Source of the DNA: Aplectana chamaeleonis
Taxonomy: Eukaryota; Nematoda; Chromadorea; Rhabditida; Cosmocercidae
Length of the DNA stretch: 64,000 bases
Assembly (NCBI GenBank): GCA_029168955.1
Contig: JAPDOI010000175.1
Coordinates: 496,001-560,000 of the forward strand
Direction: 5' to 3'
Shown: piece after piece, positions 35,111 to 45,809 of the stretch
Layout of the letters: the number at the start of each line of letters is the position of its first letter
Position numbering within the stretch: position 1 is the stretch's first letter
Notes under the pieces: generated by a model
What the model saw: only the letters and a program-made list of their open reading frames with translations
The model's database searches: none
What the model was told of the DNA's origin: nothing
Translations under genes and position numbers: made by a program

Positions 35111-35305
35111 GTATATCCCAGACGGGGGGGGCACCCAGGATTTATGTATGAAAATGAAAAACAACTCTGATGGAAGATGCTTGATACCGCTATCAATCAC
35201 TGTTGTTATGAAAATTCTAAAGAAATACTTCGATTGACAGCGTTGGTTAGGTGCTTCATTTCATTTCTGTCTTGAATACTGGGTGCCCCCCCCCGTCTAG
35301 GATAG
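35111..35305. mobile_element. Small MITE with inverted repeats of about 28 bp
   Basis: The left end is ATCCCAGACGGGGG, then GCACCCAG. The right end is CTGGGTGC, then CCCCCGTCTAGGAT. The element is about 195 bp and non-coding. It lies directly beside the preceding MITE. Confidence 0.6.
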
Positions 35306-36088
35306 TGCCAGAAAAACAGTTCGAAGTTGGTGATTTTCTCTAATGCAACTGGGTAGACCGAAACCTGCGCAAAAATTTGCGAATTTCAGAAATTCTAACG
35401 TTTCCAGCCGAAGCTTTGCCTAGAAAGGTTATTTGGGAGCCTGAATACGAATATGAGATCCATTTTTAGTTTTCGAGACAATCACCGTGAATTACAGTAG
35501 AAAGACTACCATTTTTCTATACTTACCTACCGTAATCTTCGGGATGACTGGAAATGGACCTAGTATTCAGGTTCAGCGCCCCATTTTCCTCCTAGGCAAG
35601 GTGTGACTAAAAGAGTTGAAATTTGTGAATCCCAAAAAATATGTTTTATTCTGTCGTTTCTGATTAACAAGTTGCACTAAGAATATTCACCAAACTTTGG
35701 ATTTTTTCTCTACTTCCCCGCCCCGCAACATTTGAAAGATTATTTTGTTGAAGTTCCAGCTTGCTCTGGGTTCAGTCCCAAGTTACGATAACACCATCAC
35801 AGAAATACACGTATTCCTTTCACTCAGGCAATCGCCGGGGTCGGTGGCCGGTTAAAACGCCCCTTTCCCAGTCAAATTGATCGGATCTTGCTGATCAGCG
35901 GAGGTTTCGGCATGACTCATAACTGCCGAAGTTTTTGTGGTAATGTCTCATATGTGGCGGAGATCTCGGGTCGACGTTGCAGTGTCTGCACTGTTTTTCT
36001 CTGGTGCTCTCTCGTGTAGAGCGCGTAAATGGCAGCCCACAATGTATACGCTGCCCTTAAATGTGAGATGTTTGTGCTTGTCATTGCT
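35306..36088. other. Flank of the 722-bp satellite
   Basis: No gene is recognised. A minus-strand frame of 147 codons (35917-36360) crosses from this flank into the first satellite unit. Its satellite half is repeated in every unit, so it is probably not a protein gene. Confidence 0.35.
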
Positions 36089-39000
36089 GGTATTGTTCGA
36101 GATATCGACGCTCTGGCGGGCGTCGGTGACAGGTTGATTAGCCAATGCTGTCTCTCGACCTGCGACCAACGCCAGCGACTGCAGGGGCCGGATGCATCAA
36201 CGCGAATGTCGGGGTTTGGGCAGGCGTGGGGCATGCAGGGCAGCGAAACCGGCACGCTAAGCTGGCAGGGGCAAGGGCAGTTAGGGGCACTGCCCCTGAC
36301 TGCCCCGGCTGGGGCAAGAATGACAAAGCGTATGTAATTAAAACATGACGCAGTAGTCAACCAACATCATTTTTTTATTTAACCTAACGTAAACATTTGC
36401 TTGCTTGAAATCATTGCTTCTGAAGGCTTAAAATCCAAAAATGGTTCCAATTCCGTGTGCTTTTCTTCACATACCATCCTTTTATGGCATTTTGTTCTTT
36501 TTCTGTCACCGTTTTTAATGGGAAAATCTATGATACTGCTTCCATTTTGTTTCTCCATTGAATTTCCGTATTCCTTATATGGGCCATGGACAAATGTATA
36601 ATAGTTTTTGAGAATGCGAAAATTCAGAAAATTTGGTTTAAAAATTTTTTTTTGAAAGAAGTGGGTTTCAGGACGTGTATGAATCACACATTTTTTCGAA
36701 ATTCCACTCGTGCTGCTTGCTAAATTTTGTTATTTTTCTCCTACTGAATTCGTTCGGTGGATCCTTCGAATTTTGTAAGAAATGTGTAATAAATTCAGCC
36801 TCCCATCGGTATTGTTCGGGATATCGACGCTCTGACGGGCGTCGGTGACAGGTTGATTAGCCAATGCTGTCTCTCGACCTGCGACCAACGCCAGCGACTG
36901 CAGGGGCCGGATGCATCAACGCGAATGTCGGGGTTTGGGCAGGCGTGGGGCATGCAGGGCAGCGAAACCGGCACGCTAAGCTGCCAGGGCAGGGGCAAGG
37001 GCAGTTAGGGGCACTGCCCCTGACTGCCCCGGCTGGGGCAAGAATGACAAAGCGTATGTAATTAAAACATGACGCAGTAGTCAACCAACATCATTTTTTT
37101 ATTTAACCTAACGTAAACATTTGCTTGCTTGAAATCATTGCTTCTGAAGGCTTAAAATCCAAAAATGGTTCCAATTCCGTGTGCTTTTCTTCACATACCA
37201 TCCTTTTATGGCATTTTGTTCTTTTTCTGTCACCGTTTTTAATGGGAAAATCTATGATACTGCTTCCATTTTGTTTCTCCATTGAATTTCCGTATTCCTT
37301 ATATGGGCCATGGACAAATGTATAATAGTTTTTGAGAATGCGAAATTTCAGAAAATTTGGTTTAAAAATGTTCTTTTGAAAGAAGTGGGTTTCAGGACGT
37401 GTATGAATCACACATTTTTTCGAAATTCCACTCGTGCTGCTTGCTAAATTTTGTTATTTTTCTCCTACTGAATTCGTTCGGTGGATCCTTCGAATTTTGT
37501 AAGAAATGTGTAATAAATTCAGCCTCCCATCGGTATTGTTCGGGATATCGACGCTCTGGCGGGCGTCGGTGACAGGTTGATTAGCCAATGCTGTCTCTCG
37601 ACCTGCGACCAACGCCAGCGACTGCAGGGGCCGGATGCATCAACGCGAATGTCGGGGTTTGGGCAGGCGTGGGGCATGCAGGGCAGCGAAACCGGCACGC
37701 TAAGCTGCCAGGGCAGGGGCAAGGGCAGTTAGGGGCACTGCCCCTGACTGCCCCGGCTGGGGCAAGAATGACAAAGCGTATGTAATTAAAACATGACGCA
37801 GTAGTCAACCAACATCATTTTTTTATTTAACCTAACGTAAACATTTGCTTGCTTGAAATCATTGCTTCTGAAGGCTTAAAATCCAAAAATGGTTCCAATT
37901 CCGTGTGCTTTTCTTCACATACCATCCTTTTATGGCATTTTGTTCTTTTTCTGTCACCGTTTTTAATGGGAAAATCTATGATACTGCTTCCATTTTGTTT
38001 CTCCATTGAATTTCCGTATTCCTTATATGGGCCATGGACAAATGTATAATAGTTTTTGAGAATGCGAAATTTCAGAAAATTTGGTTTAAAAATTTTCTTT
38101 TGAAAGAAGTGGGTTTCAGGACGTGTATGAATCACACATTTTTTCGAAATTCCACTCGTGCTGCTTGCTAAATTTTGTTATTTTTCTCCTACTGAATTCG
38201 TTCGGTGGATCCTTCGAATTTTGTAAGAAATGTGTAATAAATTCAGCCTCCCATCGGTATTGTTCGGGATATCGACGCTCTGGCGGGCGTCGGTGACAGG
38301 TTGATTAGCCAATGCTGTCTCTCGACCTGCGACCAACGCCAGCGACTGCAGGGGCCGGATGCATCAACGCGAATGTCGGGGTTTGGGCAGGCGTGGGGCA
38401 TGCAGGGCAGCGAAACCGGCACGCTAAGCTGCCAGGGCAGGGGCAAGGGCAGTTAGGGCACTGCCCTGACTGCCCCGGCTGGGGCAAGAATGACAAAGCG
38501 TATGTAATTAAAACATGACGCAGTAGTCAACCAACATCATTTTTTTATTTAACCTAACGTAAACATTTGCTTGCTTGAAATCATTGCTTCTGAAGGCTTA
38601 AAATCCAAAAATGGTTCCAATTCCATGTGCTTTTCTTCCCACACCATCCTTTTATGGCATTTTGTTCTTTTTCTGTCCCCGTTTTTAATGGGAAAATCTA
38701 TGATACTGCTTCCATTTTCTTTCTCCATTGAATTTCCGTATTCCTTATGTGGGCCATGGACAAATGTATAATAGTTTTTGAGAATGCGAAATTTCAGAAA
38801 ATTTGGTTTTTAAAATTTTTTTTGAAAGGAGTGGGTTTCAGGACATGTATGAATCACGCATTTTTTCAAAATTCCAATAGTGCTGCTTGCTTAATTTTGT
38901 TATTTTTCTCCTACTGAATTCGTTCGGTGGATCGTGCAATAAGAAATGTGTAATAAATTCAGGCTCCCATCGGTATTGTTCGGGATATCGACGCTCTGGC

Positions 39001-41138
39001 GGGCGTCGGTGACAGGTTGATTAGCCAATGCTGTCTCTCGACCTGCGACCAACGCCAGCGACTGCAGGGGCCGGATGCATCAACGCGAATGTCGGGGTTT
39101 GGGCAGGCGTGGGGCATGCAGGGCAGCGAAACCGGCACGCTAAGCTGCCAGGGCAGGGGCAAGGGCAGTTAGGGGCACTGCCCCTGACTGCCCCGGCTGG
39201 GGCAAGAATGACAAAGCGTATGTAATTAAAACATGACGCAGTAGTCAACCAACATCATTTTTTTATTTAACCTAACGTAAACATTTGCTTGCTTGAAATC
39301 ATTGCTTCTGAAGGCTTAAAATCCAAAAATGGTTCCAATTCCGTGTGCTTTTCTTCACATACCATCCTTTTATGGCATTTTGTTCTTTTTCTGTCACCGT
39401 TTTTAATGGGAAAATCTATGATACTGCTTCCATTTTGTTTCTCCATTGAATTTCCGTATTCCTTATATGGGCCATGGACAAATGTATAATAGTTTTTGAG
39501 AATGCGAAATTTCAGAAAATTTGGTTTAAAATTTTCTTTGAAAGAAGTGGGTTTCAGGACGTGTATGAATCACACATTTTTTCGAAATTCCACTCGTGCT
39601 GCTTGCTAAATTTTGTTATTTTTCTCCTACTGAATTCGTTCGGTGGATCCTTCGAATTTTGTAAGAAATGTGTAATAAATTCAGCCTTCCATCGGTATTG
39701 TTCGGGATATCGACGCTCTGGCGGGCGTCGGTGACAGGTTGATTAGCCAATGCTGTCTCTCGACCTGCGACCAACGCCAGCGACTGCAGGGGCCGGATGC
39801 ATCAACGCGAATGTCGGGGTTTGGGCAGGCGTGGGGCATGCAGGGCAGCGAAACCGGCACGCTAAGCTGCCAGGGCAGGGGCAAGGGCAGTTAGGGGCAC
39901 TGCCCTGACTGCCCCGGCTGGGGCAAGAATGACAAAGCGTATGTAATTAAAACATGACGCAGTAGTCAACCAACATCATTTTTTTATTTAACCTAACGTA
40001 AACATTTGCTTGCTTGAAATCATTGCTTCTGAAGGCTTAAAATCCAAAATGGTTCCAATTCCGTGTGCTTTTCTTCACATACCATCCTTTTATGGCATTT
40101 TGTTCTTTTTCTGTCACCGTTTTTAATGGGAAAATCTATTATACTGCTTCCATTTTGTTTCTCCATTGAATTTCCGTATTCCTTATATGGGCCATGGACA
40201 AATGTATAATAGTTTTTGAGAATGCGAAATTTCAGAAAATTTGGTTTTAAAATTTTCTTTTGAAAGAAGTGGGTTTCAGGACGTGTATGAATCACACATT
40301 TTTTCGAAATTCCACTCGTGCTGCTTGCTAAATTTTGTTATTTTTTCTCCTACTGAATTCGTTCGGTGGATCCTTCGAATTTTGTAAGAAATGTGTAATA
40401 AATTCAGCCTCCCATCGGTATTGTTCGGGATATCGACGCTCTGGCGGGCGTCGGTGACAGGTTGATTAGCCAATGCTGTCTCTCGACCTGCGACCAACGC
40501 CAGCGACTGCAGGGGCCGGATGCATCAACGCGAATGTCGGGGTTTGGGCAGGCGTGGGGCATGCAGGGCAGCGAAACCGGCACGCTAAGCTGCCAGGGCA
40601 GGGCAAGGGCAGTTAGGGCACTGCTCCTGACTGCCCCGGCTGGGGCAAGAATGACAAAGCGTATGTAATTAAAACATGACGCAGTAGTCAACCAACATCA
40701 TTTTTTTATTTAACCTAACGTAAACATTTGCTTGCTTGAAATCATTGCTTCTGAAGGCTTAAAATCCAAAAATGGTTCCAATTCCGTGTGCTTTTCTTCA
40801 CATACCATCCTTTTATGGCATTTTGTTCTTTTTCTGTCACCGTTTTTAATGGGAAAATCTATGATACTGCTTCCATTTTGTTTCTCCATTGAATTTCCGT
40901 ATTCCTTATATGGGCCATGGACAAATGTATAATAGTTTTTGAGAAAGCGAAATTTCAGAAAATTTGGTTTTAAAATTTTTTTTGAAAGGAGTGGGTTTCA
41001 GGACTTGTATAAATCACACATTTTCTCAAAATTCCACTCGTGCTGCTTGCTAAATTTTTGTTATTTTTCTTCTACTGAATTCGTTCGGTGGATCCTTCGA
41101 ATTTTATAAGAAATCTGTAATAAATTCAGCCTCCCATC
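36089..41138. repeat. Satellite array, seven units of about 722 bp
   Basis: Units start at GGTATTGTTCG: 36089, 36808, 37532, 38256, 38972, 39694 and 40417, with the last ending at 41138. Lengths are 719, 724, 724, 716, 722, 723 and 722. Each unit has a GC-rich third and an AT-rich two-thirds. The GC third ends in a hairpin (GGGCAGTTAGGGGCA paired with TGCCCCTGACTGCCC). Identity is very high except in the 3' half of unit 4 (about 38620-38960) and the 3' end of unit 7, which share variants such as AAAGGAGTGGG. Repeated short frames on both strands are by-products. Confidence 0.95.
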
Positions 41139-41224
41139 TGCTCGTTTAATTTGTGATCGTGGAAAGTAGGTTTTCGTTCAACAATCCTTCCCATGACTCT
41201 AAAAATAACCACCTGGATTCCACT

Positions 41225-41715
41225 AAAAAAACTGCCGGTAATCTGTCGCTTAGGTGCGGGACCTAAGCGACACATTTCCCGTAGACTCGCAGTAGACTCA
41301 AGGCACTGCCTGGATTCTACCAAGATCCCACTGCCTCAGCTAGGCAAATATGCGGCAATTCCGGGATTCCTAATCTACCGCAATTCTTGCCTCTGCATCC
41401 CAAGATGCGAACCAACAACCATTACCAATCCATCGCTTAGTAGTGCGCCGCTTTATCGACTGAGCCATACCCGCTGTCGTACTAGGGCGATCTCATTCCA
41501 ATTGTGGCTGTCTTATCGTGGAATTTTCGCGCCACTCCTTGGTAAAGTTGCGTCATATTTGCGGGAATTTCCCGGTATTCCGGCGGTAATTTTTACGATA
41601 AATCTGTGCAGAGATGTGTCGGTAAATTCGCACAATTTTTGCGGTACTTTCGAGGCTCGCGGCATTTTCGCGTCAAATTCTCGGGTAAATCGAAGTCCGC
41701 GATGAACTCCCTGCA
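41225..41715 (-). repeat. Interspersed repeat with internal tRNA-like segment, minus copy
   Basis: Read on the minus strand, GGTATGGCTCAGTCGATAAA (A-box-like) is followed about 50 nt later by GGTTCGCATC (B-box-like) and then by the CGGTAG and GAGTCTAC words shared with 18700-19262. A hairpin, CGCTTAGGTGCGGGACCTAAGCG, lies at about 41247-41269. Confidence 0.55.
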
Positions 41716-41958
41716 AAGTCCTGGCAATCCGCTCCAGAGGAATGAAAGAGATTATCTTTTGAAAACTAAAAAAAACTTCATCGAAACTCGTTTTTGTATA
41801 TTAATACTGCATAGTGATGAGAGAAAATTACGTAAGTGGAGATTTTTTTGGGTAATCGCGATAGGTTATTGATGTTGATGCGCCTGATTACGAGTCAGTT
41901 GAATTAAGGAGTTCAATTTGTGGAACGAACACCTTATATTGGTTCTTCTCGTTCTTGC

Positions 41959-42080
41959 TTAAAGGCAGTGTTCACGATGATTTTCGTTTCTAAGTTTTCC
42001 ACTCAAAACAAAGCGTTGGCCACCGAGTGTTACAGCAATTACGAAGAAACGGCGAGAAACGCAATAAAACGTAATATTTC
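41959..42080. mobile_element. Left piece of a TTAA-family MITE, host of the LTR element
   Basis: It starts TTAAAGGCAGTGTTCACGAT and runs through GAGAAACGCAATAAAACG to ATATTTC, where the LTR begins. In the uninterrupted copy at 34622-35104 the same point reads TTATTTC|AGTGGC, so the LTR element entered here. The rest of the MITE should follow the right LTR, outside the window. Confidence 0.7.
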
Positions 42081-42208
42081 TGTCGCGGATGCGACGGTGA
42101 CTGGGGGCGGACCGTGAGGCCCCGGCCTGTTCACCACTATGCCAGCCGCTTGATGGCGGGGCACACCCGCGCCAGCCGCGGCGTCCCGCCCCCTTCCTCC
42201 GCGCTGCC

Positions 42209-42236
42209 TATATAAGGCGGCTGTCCTCGGTTCAGT
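42209..42236 (+). promoter_or_regulatory. LTR TATA box and initiator
   Basis: TATATAAG at 42209-42216 is followed by TCAGTGG at 42232, a spacing of about 25 nt that fits a pol II TATA/initiator pair. This would place the U3/R boundary at about 42234. Confidence 0.65.
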
Positions 42237-42254
42237 GGTTCTACCCGGCGCCGG

Positions 42255-42437
42255 ATGGCGTTGGCCTACAGTACCCATTGGTACTGCGCTGCTCTGGCAG
42301 CGATGGCCTACCGGGGGGCTCCGTCCCCAGCAGCTCTGGCTGCTGAGGAAACCGGCATCTGGGCGCCAGCTCGGCCTAGACCGAGCGGCCCGGAGGTTGG
42401 CGGAGGCCCAACGGCTTCTGGCATTAGTCACCGCTAG
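42255..42437 (+). CDS. Small LTR-encoded frame
   Basis: The first ATG after the predicted start site opens a 60-codon frame (MALAYSTHWYCAALAAMAYR start). The right LTR keeps the frame open with 65 codons despite a 15-bp indel. It could act as an upstream ORF on the element RNA or be chance. No domain is recognised. An overlapping frame lacking an ATG is also open in both LTRs. Confidence 0.3.
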   Translation: MALAYSTHWYCAALAAMAYRGAPSPAALAAEETGIWAPARPRPSGPEVGGGPTASGISHR

Positions 42438-42793
42438 GGATGTGCGGTTGACTAGTGGGAGAGGTGCGATACTACGCCACCACGTACTACGCAATCTATA
42501 TTACGCCGTGGTAGACTACGCTATCTACTACGCGCTGTGGGATGTGAGCCAATTGAACCGTTAACTGTAAGGCGAACCCTGTAGATGCCTTTAGGTGTTA
42601 GTGCCTTAAGGATAAAGGGTTATAACTTACCACTGTGTACCTTGTACCTGTGTTGGTGTTTATATAGCGCTGCTATATCGGTGTCAATATGGTTGGCTTG
42701 TGTTGTTGTGCTATTACGCTGGTACTACGCGGACTATCCCCTTTGCCCCCATACATGTTGGTTAGTTGGGTTACGTGGCTTGCTAGTGCGGCT

Positions 42794-44525
42794 GTCCCAG
42801 GTTAGTGGACAAGGTGATCCCCAGTGAACGCGAGGACTCCGCCTGCTTGAGGGGAGCAGGTTGCGAGATAACCTTGCGGTAACGGGGCGAGCTGACGGAT
42901 GCATAGTAGCCATCGATGCGTCGCGATAGTGGGCCGGGGAACCAGGGATCTAGTGAGATCCTTCTAGGTGTTGGCCACACCGCTATCCAGGGTTATCATA
43001 CCCGTGGGTCGGTCCATGCATGATGCGTTCGCATCGTGCTAGGAACCATAAATCCCATCGCGTTCGCGACATGGTGCAATGCGGCCAAGTGGAATTCGCA
43101 ACCCAAGTACCCGCTGTTACTGTTTGGGAACAGTGAAGAAAACGGGCACTCCACGCTCCATTCAGGTCACCTCCAAGTAAGGAGGATCGACGAGGGTAGG
43201 AGCAGGCAACTTAGTTGCCAACCTTCGTAACCCTTAGCCCGAGGAGCGACCTGCAGACCGAGATGCTAAGCGCGCTCGAAGGTGGGGGTGCACCGTTCGG
43301 CAGGTGGTGGCAGCCCTGTCGGACACCGCATCCAGACGTCACCACTGGAGAACACGCAATGCTCGGGAAGGTAGCTTTCGGAACCACACGAGGATCGCCA
43401 CCCGAGAGAGAGCAGCCCCCCTAGGCCAGAGGACACGGGCATCCGGGCCTAGTTGAGAGGTCGGCCGGATGTGTGGCTTGGTCAATCCCGATACGTGCGC
43501 CATGTTTCTCACGACGGGATCGGGAAACCTGACGGACTGCCAGGTTGACGCCGCCGTTGCTCGTTGCCAGGTAAGTGCCTCTTGGGCGCCACCTCCGGAG
43601 GGTTCTGGACTTCCTCACTTGTAGGAAGCTTCCGACGGCTTTCAGGGGTTATGGTTCCCCACTCCTCCCCAAGTCTTTCCCCCAACTAGCATGGGTACCA
43701 CAATACCCCTCCTAATAGGTTTGCAAGGCCATGGGTTTGGTTTCGCTTGTCAGCAAGCACACCACCAAAAAGCCCACAACCTACACAGTTAGGTTCATTT
43801 TGGCTTATTACGCAGGGTTAACATCCTACAACCAGGGATATTTTCACCCCTTTATCATCATCCCCTTCTTTTCTCTTAGTACGCATCTTGTTCTCCTCAT
43901 TTTTTTTACCCCTAATACCCTATTTTTGTCATTTTTGCACTCTGAAAGGTTTTCTCCTAAAAAACCTTGATTTTCTGTGTAAAAACCTAAATTTTATCTT
44001 TCCTCCTTCTCCCTCTCTTTCCCCTTAATTGCGTCCATTTTGACCTAATTTGGGTCATTTTGGCGTAATTTCTGCCAAAACTACTCTTAAACTTTGTTCT
44101 CCTATCTTCTCGTGTTTATTTTCTTGTTCTCCGTCCCCAATTACCCCTAAAACCCCCCTTCCACCATGGTTGTCGCTTATTTCGCCTTCTAGTTCGCTCG
44201 GCGTCCCCATATTTTCGCCGCAATCCCGCTCGATAATCAATATCGTTGTAAGTTGTCGTGGCCGGCCGTTCCCACGCTATCTCGCTCGGAGAGGGCCAAG
44301 GCTAGCGCGTTCTCTCACGCGAGAGATTCTCCTCCGCGTGAGAGAGTGCCAGACGGCACGGCACTTTCGCATACTCCGCCGGCGCCGAAAAGGTCATGCG
44401 AAGTCGTAAACAATCCCATCGATTGCCCTTCGCACGTTGCACTTTGCACTTGCACTTTGCATTGACATTCGGTACGCCTACTCCGCCGTTTGAATTCGCA
44501 CTCCGATATTCGTCTGCTAGCAGCT
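42794..44525 (+). other. LTR end and 5' leader
   Basis: No large frame is recognised. The left part is GC-rich with small hairpins (GATGCGTTCGCATC at about 43022). About 43850-44170 is pyrimidine-rich. A hairpin with arms TCTCTCACGCG and CGCGTGAGAGA lies near 44312-44345, about 180 nt before the gag ATG. The LTR/leader boundary is unknown. Confidence 0.5.
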
Positions 44526-45809
44526 ATGGAGATTACTGTTCGCAAGGCACAAATCTCCACCTGCATTAATCGCCTCGTTACCTGTCAATCAGTAGACGCA
44601 AGTCTACTGGAAGACATAAGCCTGAATAATACGCCACAAGATTTCGACCGCTATAGAAGCGAGCGAGAGAAATCTCTAATGATTTCTCATGCTTCTATAG
44701 TGAGAGATCTTGAAGAACTACGCAATGTGTGGTCCAATTGCTTGGACTACATAACTTCGCTAAAGGAGCTGGACCAGCAACAGCCCACCTACGAAGATTT
44801 TTCCAACCACTGGACAACCAGTGGTGGAGAAAAAGTAGAGGCTGACGCTCGTTCTCTTCTTACTAAGCTTGAGGTCATGCTCACTCGCATCAGGTCTACA
44901 ACACCTGCTATTCCGCTGAATAATTCGCTCGTCACCGTTCAGAATGCTGAAAATATATCCCCCAGTTCTCCACTGTCGGGATCAGCAATGAGCGCTGATA
45001 AGAATACGCTGAATATTGCGCCAAATATTCCGCTAAATATTACGCCTATTGCTGCTAATCAGCAAAATAATCGTAATCCGCAAGATTTTATTCCGCCGAT
45101 TTTGACTTCGCCCATTGTGAATACGCCTGTGTTTAATTCGCCCATTGTGAATTCGCTATCTACCACGCCTATTCGTTTGCCAAAGTTTGATCTCCCTACC
45201 TTTTCCGGAGACTTGGAACGTTTTCCCGAGTTTTGGGATGTATTTGACTCGGCAGTTCATTCGAACTGCTCGGTACTACCCATAGTCAAATTTCATCATC
45301 TCCGAAGCTCACTACAGGGAGACGCCTTGTCAATGGTATCCGGTTTTGAGATCACTGCGGCGAATTACGAACTAGCTATTAATACGCTTTGTGAGACGTA
45401 TTTTCGTCCACAATTTATTCGCTCGCAGCTCAGTCGTAAGCTTCAAGCTTTCGAACCAGCTGGGAAATCCGCACTGCAACAAAGAGTACTGCTCGCGCAG
45501 CTCAAATCCGTTTGGACACAGCTCCAACGATATGGAGAGCACGACAGCAACATCTTTGTCCTGCAGATAATACGCAGCAAGTTTCCATCCAAGACGATGG
45601 AACAAGTCGGAATGCTCGAGAACTCGGCGCAGAATCCGTTTAACGTCCCGCAGTTGCTAGAAGGAATAGATCGCATCGTGCGAGCCTTCGAAACAGTTGC
45701 CGACACCTCGGAAACTGCCTTAAATTCTCGAACTCTGACGACTACTTCGCTTAGATCATCCTCGCGAGAAAACACGCGTCATACTTCGCTTATATCTAAT
45801 TCGCGTTAA
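44526..45809 (+). CDS. gag: BEL/Pao Gag (DUF1759-like)
   Basis: This is the structural polyprotein that packages element RNA into intracellular particles. The first ATG (MEITVRKAQISTCINRL) opens 427 codons, ending in TAA at 45807. Residues about 1-125 are helical and polar. About 130-215 is a low-complexity N/T/P/I linker. About 220-400 carries LPKFDLPTFSGDLERFPEFW and a following helical block, the hallmark of the DUF1759 Gag region of BEL/Pao elements. The frame before the ATG is open back to 44490 without an ATG. The frame after the TAA stays open into pol in the same phase, so gag and pol are separated by one stop only. Many N-T and N-S codon pairs come from the AATACGC/AATTCGC heptamer. 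Confidence 0.9.
   Translation: MEITVRKAQISTCINRLVTCQSVDASLLEDISLNNTPQDFDRYRSEREKSLMISHASIVRDLEELRNVWSNCLDYITSLKELDQQQPTYEDFSNHWTTSGGEKVEADARSLLTKLEVMLTRIRSTTPAIPLNNSLVTVQNAENISPSSPLSGSAMSADKNTLNIAPNIPLNITPIAANQQNNRNPQDFIPPILTSPIVNTPVFNSPIVNSLSTTPIRLPKFDLPTFSGDLERFPEFWDVFDSAVHSNCSVLPIVKFHHLRSSLQGDALSMVSGFEITAANYELAINTLCETYFRPQFIRSQLSRKLQAFEPAGKSALQQRVLLAQLKSVWTQLQRYGEHDSNIFVLQIIRSKFPSKTMEQVGMLENSAQNPFNVPQLLEGIDRIVRAFETVADTSETALNSRTLTTTSLRSSSRENTRHTSLISNSR

Larger units (their letters stand above)
42081..42793 (+). repeat. Left LTR, portion matched to the right LTR
   Basis: It starts TGTCGCGGATGCGACGG. Positions 42081-42793 align with 63270-64000, with about 15-20 differences by eye, one 15-bp indel and small C-run changes. 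The LTR may extend further right, because the right copy is cut by the window. The 3' boundary and primer-binding site could not be set. Confidence 0.85.

Noticed and set aside
36138..40932. Repeated frames of 65-102 codons in the 722-bp satellite
   Set aside because: They recur on both strands of every unit with the DNA repeat, have no recognised domain, and are explained by the array.
36089..41138. CRISPR array
   Set aside because: The unit is 722 bp without short repeat-spacer structure, and the DNA is eukaryotic.
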